The notes: generated by a model not told the origin, from the sequence alone. Shown: positions 8,523 through 17,835, counted from the first letter of the stretch. The stretch: DNA of 64,000 nucleotides from Streptomyces liliifuscus (GCF_016598615.1 NZ_CP066831.1:2976001-3040000), one strand, 5' to 3'. Translations and numbers: made by a program.

Positions 8523-9838
8523 CAGGACCCCGAGGACTTCCGCGCCTCTTCCCAGCGCCTGCCCAGGTCGCCCAGGAAGTCGTCGAGGCTGCCCTTCCTG
8601 GCGCCGCGGGCGAGGTCGACGAGGTCCTGGCGGTAGTCGGGCTTGTAGATGCCGACCTCGGACTGGTTGTCGATCTCCTTCACCGCCGCGCCCTTGGCGT
8701 CGTCGAGCTCGATGAGCTTCACGCCCGCGTCCTCGTACGGCTGCAGCACCTCGGGCAGCGGGGCGCCCTTGACCGGCGAGAGGGTCAGGTTGTCGGCCGC
8801 GTAGCCGGACTTGTCGGTGAACCAGTCGATCCAGGCGCGGGCCGCTTCCTTGTGGTCCGAGTTGACGTTGACGGCCTGGTTGTAGTCCGGCGACATGGTC
8901 GCGCAGTGCTTTCCGTCCTTCTGGGCGGGGAAGGGCATGAACCCGATGTCGTCCGGGTTCGTGCCGGCCTGCTTCGCCGCCGCCCGGAACTGGGTGATCG
9001 CCCAGGAGCCGAGCCACATCGTGGCGATGTCGCCCTTGGCCAACTTGGGCTTCGATGCTTCCCAGTTGGTGGTCGTCGGGTCCTTCTCGATCAGTCCGCC
9101 GCGCACGATGTCGTACAGCATGGTGTCGCCGACGCGCAGGTCCTCGCCCTCGGCCCACGGGTCGCCCGCGGCGAGCCTGGACGTCGCCCGCGGGTCGCAG
9201 CTGACCGCGCCGTCGACGTACGTCCAGTTCGTCAGCGGCCACATGTCCTTGAAGTTCGTGTAGTACGGGATCGCGTCGGTCCTGGACTTGACGGCCTTCA
9301 GTCCGTCGATGAACTGGGCGGGGGTGGTGGGCCAGTCGGTGATCCCGGCTTCCTTCCAGACCCGCTTGTTGTAGAGGAAGCCGGGGAGCGCTCCCATCGG
9401 GCTCTGCCCGTAGACCTTGCCGTCGACCGTGGTGAAGTCGGTGAACAGGTACTTCTTCGCGCGCTCGGTCTCGGTGCCGAGGGACGCGAAGAACCTGGGG
9501 TAGTCGCTCTTCTTGATCACGGCGGGAATCATCAGCACATCGCCGTAGTTCTCCGTGTTCATCCGGATCTTGACCTCGCCCTCGTAGTCCGTGAGGGCGT
9601 CGAACTCGACCTCGACCTTCGGATAGGTCTTGTTGAACTCGGCGGCGTACTTCTTCATCGTGCCGTCCTGCACGAGGTCGGTCCGGTGCGTGAGGACCGT
9701 GATCGTGCCGGTCACCTTGTCCGGGTCGACAGGGGCCTTGGCGTCCGCGCCCTTCGACGTGCCTCCGCTCCCGGTACAGCCCGCGGCCAGCAAAGCGGCG
9801 GCGAAGAGACTTCCGGCGAGTTTCGTGCGGCGGTTCAT
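8522..9838 (-). CDS. sugar ABC transporter substrate-binding lipoprotein
   Basis: Extracellular solute-binding protein, family 1 (CUT1), 438 aa. The lipoprotein signal is MNRRTKLAGSLFAAALLAAGC, with Cys at about residue 21 as lipidation site. Mature-domain features include TGTITVLTHRTDLVQDG and GDIATMWLGSWAITQFR near the middle. The ATG at 9838 is preceded by GGAG with suitable spacing; an upstream in-frame ATG 33 bases earlier is not needed. It heads the importer operon and diverges from the beta-mannosidase gene, sharing a 160-bp control region with two LacI-type operators. Ligand inferred as manno-oligosaccharide. Confidence 0.9.
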   Translation of the reverse strand: MNRRTKLAGSLFAAALLAAGCTGSGGTSKGADAKAPVDPDKVTGTITVLTHRTDLVQDGTMKKYAAEFNKTYPKVEVEFDALTDYEGEVKIRMNTENYGDVLMIPAVIKKSDYPRFFASLGTETERAKKYLFTDFTTVDGKVYGQSPMGALPGFLYNKRVWKEAGITDWPTTPAQFIDGLKAVKSRTDAIPYYTNFKDMWPLTNWTYVDGAVSCDPRATSRLAAGDPWAEGEDLRVGDTMLYDIVRGGLIEKDPTTTNWEASKPKLAKGDIATMWLGSWAITQFRAAAKQAGTNPDDIGFMPFPAQKDGKHCATMSPDYNQAVNVNSDHKEAARAWIDWFTDKSGYAADNLTLSPVKGAPLPEVLQPYEDAGVKLIELDDAKGAAVKEIDNQSEVGIYKPDYRQDLVDLARGARKGSLDDFLGDLGRRWEEARKSSGS

Positions 9839-9908
9839 TTGCACCAGCTCCGTTCGGGGACGGAAGAGCACGAGTGGGATGGCTGGTTCCGCACTCTGGC
9901 AGTCGTCA

Positions 9909-9922
9909 CTAAACCGGTAAAG
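9909..9922 (-). promoter_or_regulatory. LacI-type operator, importer side
   Basis: CTAAACCGGTAAAG; read on the minus strand it is CTTTACCGGTTTAG, which matches the second site (CTATACCGGTTTAG) at 13 of 14 positions. The central CG dyad is typical of LacI-family operators. It lies about 75 bases upstream of the binding-protein start, where it could block the promoter. Confidence 0.7.
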
Positions 9923-9976
9923 TCCCTATTTCGGCCAACGATTCACGAGTGTGTACCAGCCCTGGTCAGCAATGGC

Positions 9977-9990
9977 CTATACCGGTTTAG
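9977..9990 (+). promoter_or_regulatory. LacI-type operator, beta-mannosidase side
   Basis: CTATACCGGTTTAG directly upstream of the AGGAG ribosome binding site of the beta-mannosidase gene. Its centre is 68 bp from the centre of the first site. The probable ligand-responsive repressor is the LacI-family product encoded at 12428-13459. Confidence 0.7.
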
Positions 9991-9998
9991 GAGTGCGC

Positions 9999-12431
9999 AT
10001 GCTGGACGTCACACCGATCGACGAGGGATGGATCCTGCGGCACGACGGGGCCGCGCTCCCCGCCACGGTGCCGGGCTGTGTGCACACGGATCTGCTGGCG
10101 GCGGGGATCATCCCGGACCCGTTCCTCGGGCGGAACGAGACCGACGTGGCGTGGGTGGGGCGGCGCGACTGGACGTACGAGACGACGCTCGCCCCGATCC
10201 CGGGCGGGCACGAGCAGACCGACCTTGTCTTCGACGGCCTCGACACCGCCGCGGAGATCCGGCTCGACGGCCAACTCCTGGGTTCCGTACGGAACATGCA
10301 CCGCTCGCACCGCTTCGACATCACGGGCCTGAGCGGCCGGCTCTCGGTGAACTTCCGCTCGGCCTACGGCGAGGCCGAGGCGGTGCGCGGGCGGCTCGGC
10401 GAGCGGCCGAACGCCTATCCCGAGCCGTTCCAGTACCTCCGCAAGATGGCCTGCTCCTTCGGCTGGGACTGGGGGCCGACGCTGGTGACGGCCGGCATCT
10501 GGAAGCGGGTGCGCCTTGAGCACTGGTCGACGGCCCGGATCGCCCGGGTGCGTCCCATCGTCACGGTCGAACAGGGCGTCGGGCGGGTCGAGTTGCACGT
10601 CGACGTCGAACGGAGCCGGGTCGAGGCAGGGCTCACCCTGGGCGCGAGGATCGGCGGCGTCCGGGCCGAGGCGACGGTCGACGGCACCGGCGGAGTCGTA
10701 CGCCTCGAAGTGCCGGACGTCGATCTGTGGTGGCCGCGCGGGTACGGCGAACAGCCGCTGTACGACGTCGAGTTGTGGCTCAGCCACGAGGGACTGCTGG
10801 ACATCTGGCGGCGTCGGATCGGCTTCAGGAGTGTCGAGTTGGACCGCGGGTCCGACGAGCACGGGTCGGGCTTCACCTTCGTCGTGAACGGCGAGCCGAT
10901 CTTCGCCCGGGGCGTCAACTGGATCCCGGACGACGTCTTCCCGTCCCGGATCACCCGCGAGCGGTACCGCACCCGGCTGACCCAGGCGGCCGACGCGGGC
11001 GTGGATCTCGTACGCGTCTGGGGCGGCGGCCTCTACGAGAGCGAGCACTTCTACGACGTCTGCGACGAGTTGGGCCTGCTGGTCTGGCAGGACTTCCCCT
11101 TCGCCTGCGCCGCCTACCCCGAGGAACAGCCGCTGCGGGGCGAGGTGGAGGCCGAGGCGCGCGAGAACGTCGTACGGCTGATGCCGCACCCCTCGCTGGT
11201 CCTGTGGAACGGCAACAACGAGAACCTGTGGGGCTTCAGGGACTGGGGCTGGGAGCAGCGGCTGGCCGGGAACTCGTGGGGCGAGGGCTACTACCTCGGT
11301 CTGCTGCCGCGTGTCGTCGCCGAGTTGGACCCGACACGGCCGTACACGCCGGGCAGCCCCTGGTCCGGCTCCTGGGACCGCCACCCCAACGACCCGGCGC
11401 ACGGCACGCATCACTCGTGGGAGGTGTGGAACCGGGAGGACTACGCGGACTACCGGCTCCACGTCCCGCGTTTCGTGGCCGAGTTCGGCTGGCAGGCACC
11501 GCCCGCGTACGCCACGCTGCGGCGCGCCCTGCCCGACGAGGAACTCGCGCCCGACTCCCCCGGCATGCTGCACCATCAGAAGGCCGACGACGGCAACGGC
11601 AAGCTGTTTCGCGGGCTCGCCCGTCACTTCCCCGTGCCCGAACAGGGCTTCACCGAGGGCGACTTCGACCGGTGGCACTACCTCACCCAGGTCAACCAGG
11701 CACGGGCCGTCGCCGCCGGGATCGAGCACTGGCGCTCCCACTGGCCGGTGTGCGCGGGCACGATCGTCTGGCAGCTCAACGACTGCTGGCCGGTGACCTC
11801 CTGGGCGGCGATCGACGGCGACGGCCGCGAGAAGCCGCTCTACCACGAGCTGAAGAGGCTGTACGCGGACCGCCTGCTGACGCTTCAACCACGGGGTGAG
11901 GGGCTGGTGTTGGCAGTGATCAACCAGGCCGCCGAGCCCTGGAGCGGCCGTCTGGCGTTGCGTCGGATGTCGGTGGAGGGGGATGTCCTGGCAGCTGCGG
12001 ATGTGGAGTTCGCCGCCGGGGGGCGGGCCGTCGCCGATGTCCGCGTACCGAAGGAGCTGGAGCCCGTGGGAGCCAAGGAGTTCCTGGTGGCGGACGCGAA
12101 CACGGCCGGGAACGGAGGCGGGGACGGGGGTGGGAGCGTGCTGCGGGCGCTGCACTTTCCGGTGCCCGACCGTGAAATCCCGTACCCCCGGCCTCAGTTC
12201 GACGTCTCGGCCGGTCCGGGGGGCCGGGTGACCGTCACGGCCCACACGCTCGTACGGGATCTGCTGCTGCAGGCCGACCGGCTGGCGCCCTCGGCGTCGG
12301 CCGACCGGGGGCTCGTGACGCTGCTCCCCGGGGAACAGGTGACCATCGGTGTGCGCGGCTGGGAGGCTCTGGACCAGTTGGACGCGGAGACCGCACGATC
12401 CGCCCTGTACTGCGTGGAGCCCGCCCGATGA
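9999..12431 (+). CDS. beta-mannosidase, glycoside hydrolase family 2
   Basis: Retaining exo-beta-mannosidase of 810 aa, predicted cytoplasmic because no signal peptide follows the start. N-terminal sugar-binding fold (VPGCVHTDLLAAGIIPDPF, typical of GH2 mannosidases), Ig-like domain, then the TIM barrel. The acid/base glutamate is in LVLWNGNNENLWG (about residue 408) and the nucleophile in RFVAEFGWQAPP (about residue 494). C-terminal domains from about residue 630. I chose the ATG at 9999 because AGGAG lies at the right distance; the open frame upstream lies within the operator region. The stop overlaps the LacI gene start (ATGA). Together with the divergent importer this forms an uptake-and-cleavage module for beta-mannosides, for example Man-beta-1,4-GlcNAc or mannobiose. 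Confidence 0.92.
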   Translation: MLDVTPIDEGWILRHDGAALPATVPGCVHTDLLAAGIIPDPFLGRNETDVAWVGRRDWTYETTLAPIPGGHEQTDLVFDGLDTAAEIRLDGQLLGSVRNMHRSHRFDITGLSGRLSVNFRSAYGEAEAVRGRLGERPNAYPEPFQYLRKMACSFGWDWGPTLVTAGIWKRVRLEHWSTARIARVRPIVTVEQGVGRVELHVDVERSRVEAGLTLGARIGGVRAEATVDGTGGVVRLEVPDVDLWWPRGYGEQPLYDVELWLSHEGLLDIWRRRIGFRSVELDRGSDEHGSGFTFVVNGEPIFARGVNWIPDDVFPSRITRERYRTRLTQAADAGVDLVRVWGGGLYESEHFYDVCDELGLLVWQDFPFACAAYPEEQPLRGEVEAEARENVVRLMPHPSLVLWNGNNENLWGFRDWGWEQRLAGNSWGEGYYLGLLPRVVAELDPTRPYTPGSPWSGSWDRHPNDPAHGTHHSWEVWNREDYADYRLHVPRFVAEFGWQAPPAYATLRRALPDEELAPDSPGMLHHQKADDGNGKLFRGLARHFPVPEQGFTEGDFDRWHYLTQVNQARAVAAGIEHWRSHWPVCAGTIVWQLNDCWPVTSWAAIDGDGREKPLYHELKRLYADRLLTLQPRGEGLVLAVINQAAEPWSGRLALRRMSVEGDVLAAADVEFAAGGRAVADVRVPKELEPVGAKEFLVADANTAGNGGGDGGGSVLRALHFPVPDREIPYPRPQFDVSAGPGGRVTVTAHTLVRDLLLQADRLAPSASADRGLVTLLPGEQVTIGVRGWEALDQLDAETARSALYCVEPAR

Positions 12432-13459
12432 CGACACCGCCCCGCGTCACGATCAAGGACGTCGCGGCCCGCGCCGGGGTGTCCAAGGGGGCCGTGTCGC
12501 TCGCCTTCAACCACAAGCCGGGGCTCGCCGACGCGACCCGGGACCGGATCTTCGAGGCCGCGCGCGAACTGGGCTGGGCGCCCAACCTGGCCGCCCGGTC
12601 GCTCTCCAATCGGCGCGTGGACGTCGTCGGCCTCGCGATCTGCCGGCCGGCGAAGCTGCTCGGGCTCGAACCGTTCTACATGGAGTTCATCTCGGGCGTG
12701 GAGAGCGTGCTGACCGAGCACTCCTGCTCCCTGCTGCTGCGGCTCGTGCGCACGGTGGAGGAGGAGGTCGGGCTCCAGGACTCCTGGTGGCGGGGCAAGC
12801 AGGTCAGCGGGTCGATCCTGGTCGACTTCCGGGCCGACGATCCGCGGGTGCCCGCCGTCGAACGGCTCGGCATGCCCGTCGTGGCCGTCGGGCACCCCTC
12901 GCTCACCGGCGGCCTCACCTCCGTGTGGACCGACGACGCCACCGCCGTCACCGAGGCCGTCCGGTATCTCGCGGCGCTCGGGCATCGGCGGGTCGCCCGG
13001 GTCGGCGGCGCGGCCGCGCTCGGGCACACGGCGATCCGTACGGCGGCGTTCGACGCTGCCGCGCGGGCCCTGGAACTGACCGGTGCGTGGCAGGTCGCGA
13101 CCGACTTCTCCGGGGAGGCGGGGGCTCGGGCCACGCGGTCCTTGCTGACCGCCGCGGCCTCGGATCGGCCGACGGCGATCGTGTACGACAACGACATCAT
13201 GGCTGTGGCCGGTCTTTCGGTGGCCGCGGAGATGGGGCTCAGCGTGCCTGGCGATGTGTCGCTGCTCGCCTGGGACGACTCCCAGCTGTGCCGGCTCACG
13301 CATCCCACGCTGTCCGCCATGAGTCATGACGTGCATGGGTTCGGGGCGGAGGTCGCCCGGACGTTGTTCGGCGTGGTCACCGGGGAGGGGGGTGGTGGGT
13401 CGCATCCCGTGCCCACGCCCGTGCTGACCCCCAGGGGGTCCACGGCGCCGCCGCGGTAG
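12428..13459 (+). CDS. LacI family transcriptional repressor
   Basis: 343-aa regulator with an N-terminal helix-turn-helix (VTIKDVAARAGVSKGAVSLAF, then NHKPGLADATRDRI and the hinge WAPNLAARSLSNRRV) and a periplasmic-binding-protein-like ligand domain (residues about 60-335). ATG overlaps the beta-mannosidase stop by four bases, so it is made with the enzyme. Probable targets are the two ACCGGT-centred sites between the divergent promoters, giving autoregulation of both transcripts. Effector is expected to be a mannoside or mannose; this is inferred from context only. Confidence 0.92.
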   Translation: MTTPPRVTIKDVAARAGVSKGAVSLAFNHKPGLADATRDRIFEAARELGWAPNLAARSLSNRRVDVVGLAICRPAKLLGLEPFYMEFISGVESVLTEHSCSLLLRLVRTVEEEVGLQDSWWRGKQVSGSILVDFRADDPRVPAVERLGMPVVAVGHPSLTGGLTSVWTDDATAVTEAVRYLAALGHRRVARVGGAAALGHTAIRTAAFDAAARALELTGAWQVATDFSGEAGARATRSLLTAAASDRPTAIVYDNDIMAVAGLSVAAEMGLSVPGDVSLLAWDDSQLCRLTHPTLSAMSHDVHGFGAEVARTLFGVVTGEGGGGSHPVPTPVLTPRGSTAPPR

Positions 13460-13728
13460 TGGTCCGTACGGGGGTGCGGGTGCGTCGTGGCCGAGCGCGC
13501 AGTTCCCCGCGCCCCTGAAAGCGGGGCTGCGCCCCTGCTTTTGTCACGACACACCCGCAGATGTCACGCAACCGGCCCCCCGAGGACACAGAAAGACATG
13601 TGACCTTCGCCGCTCCCCCCTGTGGGACTGGGCAGGGTGGTTACCCGTAAGTAGCATGGGAGGTGAGCGCGCGCTCAGGGCGTGTGTGTCGCGCAGCAGT
13701 GCCATCCCGCATCTGGAGGAGAGCCATC
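13460..13728. other. intergenic region with a reversed dispersed repeat at 13495-13516
   Basis: Contains a copy of the dispersed repeat core in minus orientation (GCGCAGTTCCCCGCGCCCCT) about 40 bases after the LacI gene stop, then the fadA promoter region. GGAGGAG at 13716-13722 is the fadA ribosome binding site. No further gene is visible. Confidence 0.6.
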
Positions 13729-14955
13729 GTGCCTCGTACCGTCAGGGACGTCGTCTTCGTCGACGGCGTCCGCACCCCGTTCGGCAAGGCGGGCCCGAAG
13801 GGCATCTACCACGAGACCCGTGCCGACGACCTCGTCGTGAAGGCGATCCGGGAGCTGCTGCGCCGCAACCCCGGACTCGACCCGAAGAAGATCGACGAGG
13901 TCGCCATCGCCGCGACCACGCAGATCGGCGACCAGGGCCTGACGCTGGGCCGCACGGCCGGAATCCTGGCCGGGCTGCCGCAGTCCGTGCCGGGCTACTC
14001 GATCGACCGCATGTGCGCCGGTGCGCTGACCGCGGTCACCTCGACCGCCGGTTCCATCGCGTTCGGCGCGTACGACGCCGTCATCGCCGGTGGTGTCGAG
14101 CACATGGGCCGCCACCCCATGGGCGAGGGCGTGGACCCGAACCCGCGGTTCGTCAGCGAGAAGCTGGTCGACGAGTCCGCCCTGTTCATGGGCATGACCG
14201 CCGAGAACCTGCACGACCGCTACCCGCACATCACCAAGCAGCGCACCGACGAGTACGCCGTGCGCTCGCAGGAGAAGGCGGCCAAGGCCTACGCGGACGG
14301 CAAGATCCAGGCCGACCTGGTCCCGATCTCCGTACGCCGCACCAACGCCGAGGCCGGTGAGACGGGCTGGGGCCTGGTCACCGCCGACGAGCCGATGCGT
14401 CCGGGGACCACCCTGGAGAACCTGGCCGGTCTGAAGACGCCGTTCCGTGTGCACGGGCGGGTCACCGCCGGTAACGCGGCCGGTCTGAACGACGGCGCGA
14501 CCGCCTCGATCATCGCGTCCGAGGACTTCGCCCGCGAGAACAACCTGCCGGTCAAGATGCGCCTGGTCTCGTACGCCTTCGTGGGTGTCGAGCCCGAGGT
14601 GATGGGCTACGGCCCGATCCCGGCCACGGAGAAGGCGCTGGCCAAGGCCGGTCTCTCCATCGAGGACATCAACCTCTTCGAGATCAACGAGGCCTTCGCC
14701 ATCCAGGTCCTCGCGTTCCTCGACCACTACGGCATCGCCGACGACGACGCGCGCGTCAACCAGTACGGCGGCGCCATCGCGTACGGCCACCCGCTGGCCT
14801 CCTCCGGCGTCCGGCTGATGACCCAGCTGGCCCGCCAGTTCGAGGAGCAGCCGGAGGTCCGTTACGGCCTCACCACCATGTGCGTCGGCTTCGGCATGGG
14901 CGCCACGGTGATCTGGGAGAACCCGCACCACAAGGACGCCGGAGGCGACAAGTGA
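13729..14955 (+). CDS. fadA: acetyl-CoA acyltransferase (3-ketoacyl-CoA thiolase)
   Basis: Thiolase of 408 aa that performs the last step of beta-oxidation (3-ketoacyl-CoA + CoA to acetyl-CoA + shortened acyl-CoA). Active-site Cys in YSIDRMCAGALTAV (about residue 96), the NEAFAIQVLAF motif, His in GGAIAYGHPLASSGVR, and the second Cys in TTMCVGFGMGATVIWE. Start is the GTG at 13729 after GGAGGAGAGCC. The stop overlaps the start of the next gene by four bases (GTGA), so FadA and FadB are translationally coupled and probably form the alpha2/beta2-type trifunctional complex. Confidence 0.95.
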   Translation: MPRTVRDVVFVDGVRTPFGKAGPKGIYHETRADDLVVKAIRELLRRNPGLDPKKIDEVAIAATTQIGDQGLTLGRTAGILAGLPQSVPGYSIDRMCAGALTAVTSTAGSIAFGAYDAVIAGGVEHMGRHPMGEGVDPNPRFVSEKLVDESALFMGMTAENLHDRYPHITKQRTDEYAVRSQEKAAKAYADGKIQADLVPISVRRTNAEAGETGWGLVTADEPMRPGTTLENLAGLKTPFRVHGRVTAGNAAGLNDGATASIIASEDFARENNLPVKMRLVSYAFVGVEPEVMGYGPIPATEKALAKAGLSIEDINLFEINEAFAIQVLAFLDHYGIADDDARVNQYGGAIAYGHPLASSGVRLMTQLARQFEEQPEVRYGLTTMCVGFGMGATVIWENPHHKDAGGDK

Positions 14956-17078
14956 GCACCACTGAACTCCTGAAGGGCGCGGCCGAGCTGTTCCCCGACG
15001 AGGTCGTGACGTCGGCGCACGTACGCCACCTCGACCTGCCGTTCGGCGCCGGGCGCTTCGCGCTCATCACGCTCGACAACGGCCTCGACCACACCAAGCC
15101 GACCACCTTCGGCCCGGCCTCGCTGGCGAACCTGAACACCGCCCTCGACCAGGTCGAGAAGGAGGCCGCGGCCGGCGAGATCATCGGTGTCGGTGTCACC
15201 GGCAAGCCGTTCATCTTCGCGGTCGGCGCGGACCTCAAGGGCGTCGAGCTCCTGAAGGACCACAAGGACGCGCTGGCCATCGGCAAGGGCGGCCACGAGG
15301 TCTTCAAGCGCCTCGCGGCCCTCGCGGTCCCGACCTTCGCGTACTACAACGGCGCGGCCATGGGCGGCGGCGTCGAGGTCGGTCTGCACTGCACCTACCG
15401 GACCGTCTCGAAGGCCCTGCCGGCCTTCTCGCTGCCCGAGGTGTTCCTGGGCCTGGTCCCGGGCTGGGGCGGCTGCACGCTGCTCCCGAACCTCATCGGC
15501 GCCGAGCGTGCGGTGAGCGTGATCATCGAGAACTCGCTCAACCAGAACAAGCAGCTCAAGGGGCAGCAGGTCTTCGACCTGGGCATCGCCGACGCCCTCT
15601 TCGAGGGTGCGGACTTCCTGGAGCAGTCGCTGATCTGGACCGCCCAGGTCCTCAAGGGTGACGTCAAGGTCGAGCGTCCGGCCGTCGACCGCGGCGAGGC
15701 CTGGGACCAGGCCGTCGCCAAGGGCCGCTTCATCGCGGACAGCAAGGTGCACGGGGCGGCTCCGGCCGCGTACCGCGCGCTGGACATCATCGCCGCGGCG
15801 AAGAACGGCGACCTGCAGCAGGGTTACGACGCCGAGGACGTGGCCCTCGCCGACCTGATCATGGGTGGCGAACTGCGCGCCGGCATCTACGCGTTCAACC
15901 TGGTGCAGAAGCGCGGCAAGCGTCCCGCGGGTGCCCCGGACAAGAACCTGGCCCGCCCGGTCACCAAGGTCGGTGTCGTGGGCGCCGGTCTGATGGCCTC
16001 ACAGCTCGCCCTGCTCTTCCTGCGCCGCCTGGAGGTGCCGGTCGTGCTGACCGACATCGACCAGGAGCGCGTCGACAAGGGTGTGGGCTATGTCCACGCC
16101 GAGATCGACAAGCTGCTGCTGAAGTCCCGGATCAACCAGGACAAGGCCAACCGCCTCAAGGCCCTGGTCACCGGTGTGCTGGACAAGGCCGAGGGCTTCT
16201 CCGACGCCGACTTCATCATCGAGGCCGTCTTCGAGGAGATCGGCGTCAAGCAGCAGGTGTTCGCGGAGGTCGAGGCGGTTGCCCCGGCGCACGCGATCCT
16301 CGCCACCAACACCTCCTCGCTGTCGGTGACCGAGATGGCGTCGAAGCTGAAGAACCCCGAGCGGGTCGTCGGCTTCCACTTCTTCAACCCGGTCGCGATC
16401 CTGCCGCTCCTGGAGATCGTGCGGGGCGAGGTGACGGACGACGCCTCCCTGGCCACGGCCTTCGCCGTCGCCAAGAAGCTCAAGAAGACCGCGGTTCTGG
16501 TCAAGGACGCCCCGGCGTTCGTCGTGAACCGCATCCTCACGCGCTTCATGGGCGAGATCCAGAACGTCATCGACGAGGGCACGTCCGTCGAGGTCGCGGA
16601 GAAGGCGGTGGAGCCGCTGGGTCTGCCGATGTCGCCGCTCGTGCTGCTCGAACTGGTCGGCCCGGCTATCGGTCTGCATGTCTCGGAGACGTTGAACCGG
16701 GCCTTCCCGGAGCGCTTCACGGTCTCCCCGAACCTCGCGGCCGTCGTCAAGGCGGGCAAGCGTGGCTTCTACGTGTACGACTCCGGAAAGCCGGAGCTGG
16801 ACCCCGAGGTCGCCGCGCTGCTCAAGCAGGGCGATGTCGTGCTGAGCGAGGAGCAGGTTCGCGCGCGGGTCCTCGACGCCGTGGCGCAGGAGATCGGGCT
16901 CATGCTCGACGAGGGTGTCGTGGCCGAGGCCCAGGATGTCGACCTGTGCCTGATCACTGGTGCGGGGTGGCCCTTCCACCTGGGTGGGATCACGCCCTAC
17001 CTGGACCGTGAGGGCGTCTCCGAGCGGGTCAACGGCAAGCCGTTCCTTGCGCGGGGTGTGGCTTCCGTGCCCGCGTAG
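14952..17078 (+). CDS. fadB: fatty-acid oxidation complex alpha subunit (enoyl-CoA hydratase / 3-hydroxyacyl-CoA dehydrogenase)
   Basis: 708-aa bifunctional enzyme. Residues about 1-300 are an enoyl-CoA hydratase fold (GKPFIFAVGADLKGVELL, NGAAMGGGVEVGLHC, LPEVFLGLVPGWGGCTLLPN). From about residue 335 comes the NAD-binding 3-hydroxyacyl-CoA dehydrogenase (VGVVGAGLMASQLALLF, TNTSSLSVTEMA, GFHFFNPVAILPLLEIVRG) and its C-terminal helical domain duplicated. GTG start at 14952 overlaps the fadA stop. A strong hairpin follows the stop after 20 bases and should end the operon. Confidence 0.94.
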   Translation: MSTTELLKGAAELFPDEVVTSAHVRHLDLPFGAGRFALITLDNGLDHTKPTTFGPASLANLNTALDQVEKEAAAGEIIGVGVTGKPFIFAVGADLKGVELLKDHKDALAIGKGGHEVFKRLAALAVPTFAYYNGAAMGGGVEVGLHCTYRTVSKALPAFSLPEVFLGLVPGWGGCTLLPNLIGAERAVSVIIENSLNQNKQLKGQQVFDLGIADALFEGADFLEQSLIWTAQVLKGDVKVERPAVDRGEAWDQAVAKGRFIADSKVHGAAPAAYRALDIIAAAKNGDLQQGYDAEDVALADLIMGGELRAGIYAFNLVQKRGKRPAGAPDKNLARPVTKVGVVGAGLMASQLALLFLRRLEVPVVLTDIDQERVDKGVGYVHAEIDKLLLKSRINQDKANRLKALVTGVLDKAEGFSDADFIIEAVFEEIGVKQQVFAEVEAVAPAHAILATNTSSLSVTEMASKLKNPERVVGFHFFNPVAILPLLEIVRGEVTDDASLATAFAVAKKLKKTAVLVKDAPAFVVNRILTRFMGEIQNVIDEGTSVEVAEKAVEPLGLPMSPLVLLELVGPAIGLHVSETLNRAFPERFTVSPNLAAVVKAGKRGFYVYDSGKPELDPEVAALLKQGDVVLSEEQVRARVLDAVAQEIGLMLDEGVVAEAQDVDLCLITGAGWPFHLGGITPYLDREGVSERVNGKPFLARGVASVPA

Positions 17079-17098
17079 CCGTTCCACTGCGTTGCGCG

Positions 17099-17133
17099 AG
17101 TGCCCCGCACACCGACCGGGTGTGCGGGGCACT
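17099..17133. terminator. terminator hairpin after fadAB
   Basis: Perfect 15-bp arms (AGTGCCCCGCACACC and complement) around a 5-base loop, 20 bases after the fadB stop. A degenerate dispersed-repeat copy lies just beyond at about 17142-17163. Confidence 0.85.
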
Positions 17134-17187
17134 TGGCGTTCGTCGCGCAGGTCCCCGCGCCCTCAAGGGCTGATCGGTGGTTGCGTG

Positions 17188-17382
17188 TCATTGATCGTCG
17201 AGGAACAGCTCTTCGATCTTCAGGTCGAAGAGCCTGGCGAGACGGAAGGCGAGGGGAAGGCTTGGGTCGAACTTCCCTGTTTCGATGGCGTTGATCGTCT
17301 GTCTGGACACACCGGCACGCTGAGCCAGGTCGGCCTGTGTCCAGCCGTGTTCGGCGCGAAGGTCCGTGATGCGGTTCTTCAT
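17188..17382 (-). CDS. small XRE-family helix-turn-helix regulator
   Basis: 64-aa DNA-binding protein consisting only of an XRE/Cro fold: MKNRITDLRAEHGWTQADLA, then QRAGVSRQTINAIETGKFDPS and a C-terminal acidic tail (KIEELFLDDQ). It resembles the YozG/PadR-independent small regulators that sit beside small membrane proteins. Its ATG at 17382 overlaps the stop of the upstream membrane-protein gene (ATGA), so the two are coupled. Two near-identical palindromes upstream of the pair are probable binding sites for autoregulation. Confidence 0.88.
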   Translation of the reverse strand: MKNRITDLRAEHGWTQADLAQRAGVSRQTINAIETGKFDPSLPLAFRLARLFDLKIEELFLDDQ

Positions 17383-17774
17383 CGGTATCGGATCCTGCCG
17401 ACGACGAACGCGATCACAAAGACGACTCCCATGAGTGCGGGGAGGACGGCGATATCGACGTCGCGGGCGACGAGTTCGCCGGCGTCCACGACGACATAGG
17501 CGAATCCGACGACCCACCCCACGCCGAGGGTGACCGCCAGCGCATCCTGCATGATCTTCCGTTGCAGCTCATCGATCACGCGGAGAAAGCGCGTGAAAGC
17601 GACGATCCAGCCGATGCCGACGGCGAAATTGACGGCAACGGCGGCCCAGCTCGCCACCTGCTGTGTATCCCACAGGCGTTGGGGCCCGAACTTGGCCAGG
17701 GCAAGGGTCACCACCCAGGCGAGTGTCCAGAGCGCGAGCCGAACGGTCGCCTTGATCTCGTCGAGTGCTTGCAC
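17379..17774 (-). CDS. small integral membrane protein paired with XRE regulator
   Basis: 131-aa protein with four probable membrane segments (LALWTLAWVVTLALA, VASWAAVAVNFAVGIGWIVA, DALAVTLGVGWVVGFAYVVV, IAVLPALMGVVFVIAFVVG) and a charged cytoplasmic loop FLRVIDELQRKIMQD. The organisation resembles the small membrane partner of XRE-type regulators of the DUF2178 kind, but I cannot assign the family with certainty. The start is taken at the GTG at 17774 (VQALDEIKATVRL), which follows GGAGGAGGG; the ORF extends 11 codons further upstream but would place the ribosome binding site inside it. Confidence 0.75.
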   Translation of the reverse strand: MQALDEIKATVRLALWTLAWVVTLALAKFGPQRLWDTQQVASWAAVAVNFAVGIGWIVAFTRFLRVIDELQRKIMQDALAVTLGVGWVVGFAYVVVDAGELVARDVDIAVLPALMGVVFVIAFVVGRIRYR

Positions 17775-17795
17775 GGGTACCCTCCTCCAGCGCCA

Positions 17796-17813
17796 TGTCA
17801 AGTTCACTTGACA
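17796..17813. promoter_or_regulatory. palindromic operator, proximal site
   Basis: TGTCAAGTTCACTTGACA, exact 8-bp arms with a 2-base centre, about 22 bases upstream of the membrane-protein GTG. Nearly identical to the site 40 bp further upstream. Confidence 0.75.
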
Positions 17814-17835
17814 CGCTAAAAGGCACCTCGTGAGA

